Below, piece by piece: positions 33,752 through 37,632 of a stretch of DNA of 37,632 nt. A model generated the notes under the pieces. That model had not been told where the DNA came from. It made no database searches and saw nothing but the letters and a program-made list of their open reading frames with translations. Origin of the DNA: an uncultured Dokdonia sp. (GTDB lineage Bacteria; Bacteroidota; Bacteroidia; Flavobacteriales; Flavobacteriaceae); assembly GCA_938002835.1 (NCBI GenBank), contig CALKZS010000175.1, positions 1-37,632 of the forward strand, read 5' to 3'. Made by a program: the position numbers and the translations under genes. The stretch's first letter is position 1, and the number at the start of each line of letters is the position of its first letter.

Positions 33752-36193
33752 ATGCGTGTATTAAAATTTGGCGGTACTTCGGTAGGAAGTATTGAAAACA
33801 TAGAAAAAGTAATTGCCATTGTGGCACAACAATCTCAATCTCATCCTGTAGCTGTAGTAGTTTCGGCTGTAGGAGGTGTGACCGATTTATTACTTAAAGC
33901 AGGAACACTTGCTGCTCATAAAGATCCATCTTATAAAGATATTTTTAATGAGATTAGTAAAAAACACCTTGAATTTACAGAGAGTCTTACAAGTAAAAAC
34001 ACTGAAGTTATCGCTAAGGTTTCAGAATTAATGTCTAACCTAGATGATCTTCTTAAAGGTATTTTTTTAATAAATGAATTATCTCCTAAAACAATAGACA
34101 AGCTCTCTTCTTTTGGAGAACTCACCAGTAGCCATATTATAAGTGCTGCTTTTAAGCATAAAAATATAGCCATTGCTTTAAAAGATAGTCGCAAACTTAT
34201 TATCACAGATAGTAAGCATACTAAAGCAAGTGTAAACTACGATCTTACTAATAAAAACATACAAGAATATTTTACCACTTCTTCTCACAAAATCACTATT
34301 TTAGGAGGTTTTATAGCGAGTACAGAAACGGGAGAAACAAGTACACTAGGCCGTGGTGGTTCTGACTTTACAGCAGCAATTATTGCAGCGGCATTAAATG
34401 TAGATCAACTAGAGATCTGGACAGATGTGAGTGGTATGTTTTCTGCAAATCCTAAACTCGTAAAAGAAGCACAACCCATAAGTGAGATATCTTATCACGA
34501 GGCAATGGAGTTATCACATTTTGGGGCAAAAGTGTTGTACCCTCCTACCATTGTTCCTACATTGAGTAAAAACATTCCTATTTATATCAAAAACACAATG
34601 GCTCCTGAAGAAGCAGGAACACGCATTGCACAACAGGAAAAAGAAAACGGTACACCTATAAAAGGAATCTCACACATAAGTGATATTGCACTTCTTACAT
34701 TAGAAGGTGCTGGTATGGTGGGAAATTCTGGAATCTCAAAACGTCTTTTTGAAGTACTATCACTACAACAGGTAAATATCATATTAATCACGCAAGCCTC
34801 TAGCGAACATAGTATTTGTATCGGTGTGATGAAAGCAGATGCCTTAAGAGCAAAAACAGCAATAGAAACTGAGTTTGCATACGAAAGGTCTTTACATAAA
34901 ATAGATCCTGTTCTTGTAGAAGCTGGCCTTGCTATAATTGCACTTGTAGGTGAATCTATGAAGAGCCATCAAGGTATTTCTGGAAAAATGTTTAGTACGC
35001 TGGGTAAAAACGCAGTAAACATTAGGGCTATTGCTCAAGGTGCTAGTGAGAAAAACATCTCTGCAGTCATTGCAGAAAAAGATGTAAAAAAAGCACTTAA
35101 CAGCCTACACGAAGTTTTCTTTGAAGGCAACCGTAAGCAACTTAATTTATATATAATGGGCGTAGGTAATGTAGGGAGTAAGCTCATAGAGCAGATCAAA
35201 CAGCAGGACATTTATTTACGTGATAACCTCAATCTTAATTTACGTATAATGGGGCTTTCTAATAGTAGAAATATGCTTGTCTCTGAAACTCCAATTGATC
35301 TAGATAAATGGAAAGAACAACTGGATGATGGAGAGACTGCTGATATTTTACGCTTTCGCGAAAGCGTAATTACCTCAAATCAACGCAATGCTGTTTTTGT
35401 AGATGTTACTGCAAATGAAACTGCTGCATTGAGTTATGATAACTATTTACGTAATAGTATTTCTGTAGTAGCGTGTAATAAAATTGCAGCAGCGGGATCA
35501 CAAGAGTATTACTCTAATCTTAAATCATTAAGTCGTAAATACAATGCTTCATTTATGTTTGAAACAAACGTAGGGGCTGGATTACCCATCATAGACACAC
35601 TGCAAAACCTCATTGCTTCTGGTGATAGAATCACAAAGGTACAAGCGGTACTTTCTGGAAGTCTCAATTTTGTGTTTAATAACTTTAAGACAGGAGGGAG
35701 TTTTCACGATGTAGTACAAGCTGCAAAATCTGAAGGATATACAGAACCAGATCCTCGTATTGATTTGAGTGGTGTAGATGTGGCTCGTAAAATATTAATT
35801 CTTGCTAGAGAGAGCGGTCTTAAACTCGAACTTGCAGATATTAAAAACACACCTTTCTTGACTAAAAATAATCTTGAGAGTACCGATGTCCCTCATTTCT
35901 TTGAGACACTCAAAGAAGATGCAGATCACTTTGAGAAACTTGTGAGTGAAGCTACAGCAAAAGGAGAGCGACTTAAATATGTTGCTCAATTAGAAAATAA
36001 TGAAGCGAGTGTAGGATTACAATCTGTAGGTAACGATAGTCCTTTTTATAACCTAGAAGGATCTGATAATATTGTATTATTCTATACAGAACGCTATCCA
36101 GAACAACCTCTTATTGTAAAAGGAGCTGGTGCCGGTGGAGAAGTAACCGCAAGCGGATTATTTTCAGATATTATACGTCTAAGACAAGATTAA
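33752..36193 (+). CDS. thrA: Bifunctional aspartokinase / homoserine dehydrogenase
   Basis: 813 residues, full-length fusion. The aspartokinase part starts with KFGGTSVGS (5-13) and includes GFIASTETGETSTLGRGGSD; ACT-type regulatory segments lie at about 310-460 (LEGAGMVGNSGISKRLFEVL, QGASEKNISAVI). The homoserine dehydrogenase part begins at about 468 with the NAD(P) motif MGVGNVGSK and contains ACNKIAAAGS, MFETNVGAGLPIID and PDPRIDLSGVDVARK. It catalyses the first and third steps toward threonine and methionine. Residues 534-538 (RFRES) in the dehydrogenase domain are encoded by a palindromic repeat copy. It is preceded by the Thr/Ile leader and followed by thrB after 58 bases. Confidence 0.96.
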   Translation: MRVLKFGGTSVGSIENIEKVIAIVAQQSQSHPVAVVVSAVGGVTDLLLKAGTLAAHKDPSYKDIFNEISKKHLEFTESLTSKNTEVIAKVSELMSNLDDLLKGIFLINELSPKTIDKLSSFGELTSSHIISAAFKHKNIAIALKDSRKLIITDSKHTKASVNYDLTNKNIQEYFTTSSHKITILGGFIASTETGETSTLGRGGSDFTAAIIAAALNVDQLEIWTDVSGMFSANPKLVKEAQPISEISYHEAMELSHFGAKVLYPPTIVPTLSKNIPIYIKNTMAPEEAGTRIAQQEKENGTPIKGISHISDIALLTLEGAGMVGNSGISKRLFEVLSLQQVNIILITQASSEHSICIGVMKADALRAKTAIETEFAYERSLHKIDPVLVEAGLAIIALVGESMKSHQGISGKMFSTLGKNAVNIRAIAQGASEKNISAVIAEKDVKKALNSLHEVFFEGNRKQLNLYIMGVGNVGSKLIEQIKQQDIYLRDNLNLNLRIMGLSNSRNMLVSETPIDLDKWKEQLDDGETADILRFRESVITSNQRNAVFVDVTANETAALSYDNYLRNSISVVACNKIAAAGSQEYYSNLKSLSRKYNASFMFETNVGAGLPIIDTLQNLIASGDRITKVQAVLSGSLNFVFNNFKTGGSFHDVVQAAKSEGYTEPDPRIDLSGVDVARKILILARESGLKLELADIKNTPFLTKNNLESTDVPHFFETLKEDADHFEKLVSEATAKGERLKYVAQLENNEASVGLQSVGNDSPFYNLEGSDNIVLFYTERYPEQPLIVKGAGAGGEVTASGLFSDIIRLRQD
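35348..35369. repeat. Palindromic repeat copy 12 (inside thrA)
   Basis: Perfect 22-bp palindrome (TTACG core CGTAA ends). It encodes LRFRESV within the homoserine dehydrogenase domain. Confidence 0.92.
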
Positions 36194-36251
36194 TTGCGTG
36201 TAGAAAGTTATATTTTTGAGTACACTTTAAAGTATTAGAAATAAGAGATCG

Positions 36252-37184
36252 ATGAGTTCAAATACTGATATTAAAATATTCTGTCCTGCCACAGTTGCAA
36301 ATGTAAACTGTGGTTTTGACGCTTTAGGGTTTGCACTAGAAGGGATAGGTGACGAAATGGTTTTTAGAAAAACTAAGACTCTTGGTGTAACGATCACTAA
36401 AATCACGGGAGACACATTACCTATGGAAGCTCATAATAATGTTGCTGGTGTTGCTGGCAATGCTTTATTAGAAGCCGTTGGGGCAGATTTTGGAGTCGAA
36501 ATGGAAATTCATAAAAAAATACGTTCTGGCTCTGGAATAGGTAGTAGTAGCGCAAGTGCTGCTGGTGCTGTTTTTGGTATTAATCAATTATTAGATACTC
36601 CTGTTTCTAATCTTGAACTCACCCGCTTATCAATGAAAGGAGAAGCACTTGCCAGCGGTAATGAGCACGCAGATAATGTAGCTCCTTGCATTTATGGAGG
36701 GACTACACTTGTTACAGGCTATGATCCTTTTAAAGTGATTGCCTTACCTCCTATGGATACCGTATATGTTGGTATTTTACACCCACACATTCAAATAAAA
36801 ACCAAAGAAGCTAGAGAGATTTTACCAGAAAAAGTACCTATGAAAGATGCCATTGCTCACTCCCAACATCTTGCTAGTTTTGTAGCCTCGCTCTATGAAT
36901 GGGATAAAGCACTTTTTGCAGATAGTCTCAAGGATGTACTCGTCACTCCATATCGCAAGCAATTAATCCCACATTTTGATACTATAGAGACAATTTCAAA
37001 AAAGAATGGTTGTATTGCTTTTGGAATTTCTGGAAGTGGTCCCAGTATGTTTTGTCTTGCTTTTTCAAAAGACAACATAGACTCTTACTTATCAGAAAGT
37101 ATCGATCTTTATAAGGATAACGGCCTAGAAGTAGATGGATATTCTAGTAAAATTTCTAGTGAAGGATGTAGGGTGATTGAGTGA
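36252..37184 (+). CDS. thrB: Homoserine kinase
   Basis: 310 residues of the GHMP kinase superfamily. FCPATVANVNCGFDALGFAL (11-30) is the N-terminal substrate segment. RSGSGIGSSSASAAGAVFG is the ATP-binding GHMP motif (PxxxGLGSSAA type). GISGSGPSMFCLAF is the third conserved motif. It phosphorylates homoserine for threonine synthesis. It follows thrA in the usual order, but thrC does not follow on this side. Confidence 0.95.
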   Translation: MSSNTDIKIFCPATVANVNCGFDALGFALEGIGDEMVFRKTKTLGVTITKITGDTLPMEAHNNVAGVAGNALLEAVGADFGVEMEIHKKIRSGSGIGSSSASAAGAVFGINQLLDTPVSNLELTRLSMKGEALASGNEHADNVAPCIYGGTTLVTGYDPFKVIALPPMDTVYVGILHPHIQIKTKEAREILPEKVPMKDAIAHSQHLASFVASLYEWDKALFADSLKDVLVTPYRKQLIPHFDTIETISKKNGCIAFGISGSGPSMFCLAFSKDNIDSYLSESIDLYKDNGLEVDGYSSKISSEGCRVIE

Positions 37185-37632
37185 TATTAAAAGACATACT
37201 TAGGCTCTTAAAGGAAAAGACAGATTACTTGCACTAGCGCCCAAATAATCCATTTTTAAAACTTTACCAATCTGAAAAAAAGCTGAGGCAACAAAAAATG
37301 TTATTAGACAGTATCCAAAATTTTGTGTAAATAGAATTTCAGCGAGTTTTATTTTTTATAGTTGAACCCGTTTTTCAAATATAGTTAACGTGAGTTCGAT
37401 ATAAAATTTACTGTATATCAATTAGTTATAAAATAAATCAACTTACAAGCTGGTGTTACGCAATCAGAGAAGTGTTTTTTCTCATTTTAATAAAAAACTG
37501 TTGATAAGTCCCTTTTTCTTAAAAAAAATAGCTTTTTTAATCGTTTTAGCCATTAAATATGTCAACTGTTATCTAATCGATTAATAAATCTAAGTAGACA
37601 TTTATTTCTAAATTTTTAGTAATCAGCAGTTT
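37185..37632. other. Non-coding tail with an IS256-like end, no thrC
   Basis: No credible gene is seen. The segment 37307-37331 reads GACAGTATCC, then AAAATTTTGTGTAAA, which resembles the terminal repeat of IS256-family elements (GA...TTGTGTAAA reading inward). If real, the element would extend rightward, but no transposase frame follows within the window, so this could be a solo end or an element cut by the window edge. GTTAACGTGAGTTCGATATAA at about 37383-37403 is another unusual sequence that I cannot place. Compositional drift is visible relative to thrB. Confidence 0.4.

Overview
The window looks like chromosome from a marine Flavobacteriaceae member (Bacteroidota), possibly Dokdonia-like; the genus is a guess. 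Supporting signs are: AT-rich DNA; few Shine-Dalgarno sequences; promoters of the Bacteroidota type (TTG/TTTG about 20 nt before TAnnTTTG); an LpxC-FabZ fusion; the type IX secretion regulator PorX; and several SPII lipoproteins. Most genes are core metabolism or envelope genes. I see no rRNA, tRNA, CRISPR array, prophage or intact insertion sequence.

Layout. (1) 1-2776: the start of a secreted TPR protein (cut by the window edge) and a periplasmic GH3 beta-glucosidase, both on the minus strand. (2) 3162-6552: a tight plus-strand operon encoding an MFS transporter, a DJ-1/PfpI lipoprotein, a HAD phosphatase, an ArsC-like protein and a small secreted helical protein, closed by a terminator. 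(3) 6688-7501: a decayed universal-stress-protein gene joined to the remains of a second gene. (4) 7565-20156: a long minus-strand block. In transcription order it holds an HD phosphohydrolase, lpxD, lpxC-fabZ, lpxA and efp; then a second lpxD-like gene, an NTF2-like gene and sucD; then a coiled-coil/HTH gene between twin terminators; then fabG, a VWA membrane protein, an SPFH protein and a PepSY-like lipoprotein. (5) 20284-26916: porX, tsaE, a ferredoxin (minus), a LuxC-like acyl-CoA reductase, serC, serA and a DUF937 protein. (6) 27109-31506: a lipoprotein, a membrane protein, and a His-rich secreted protein, TonB receptor and acidic lipoprotein that resemble a metal (zinc?) uptake set. (7) 31677-37184: the NAD(P)HX repair enzyme (minus), then a Thr/Ile-rich leader peptide followed by thrA and thrB. 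thrC does not follow; instead there is non-coding DNA with an IS256-like end.

The most striking signal is not a gene. A palindrome, CGCTTTCGCGAAAGCG (often extended to TACG...CGTA), occurs 12 times (one copy with a single internal change, two lacking one or both outer C/G bases). Six copies are intergenic and six lie inside genes, where they read in frame as AFAKA (four) or RFRES (two). Spacing is unusually even, from 2.0 to 5.0 kb with a mean near 3.1 kb. High copy number, even spacing and tolerated coding frames recall DNA-uptake sequences or HIP1-type iterated palindromes. I know of no assigned function for it.

Other points worth a second look are the thr leader peptide, an 18-bp inverted repeat plus T-run directly abutting the start codon of the PepSY gene, and the fused pseudogene.
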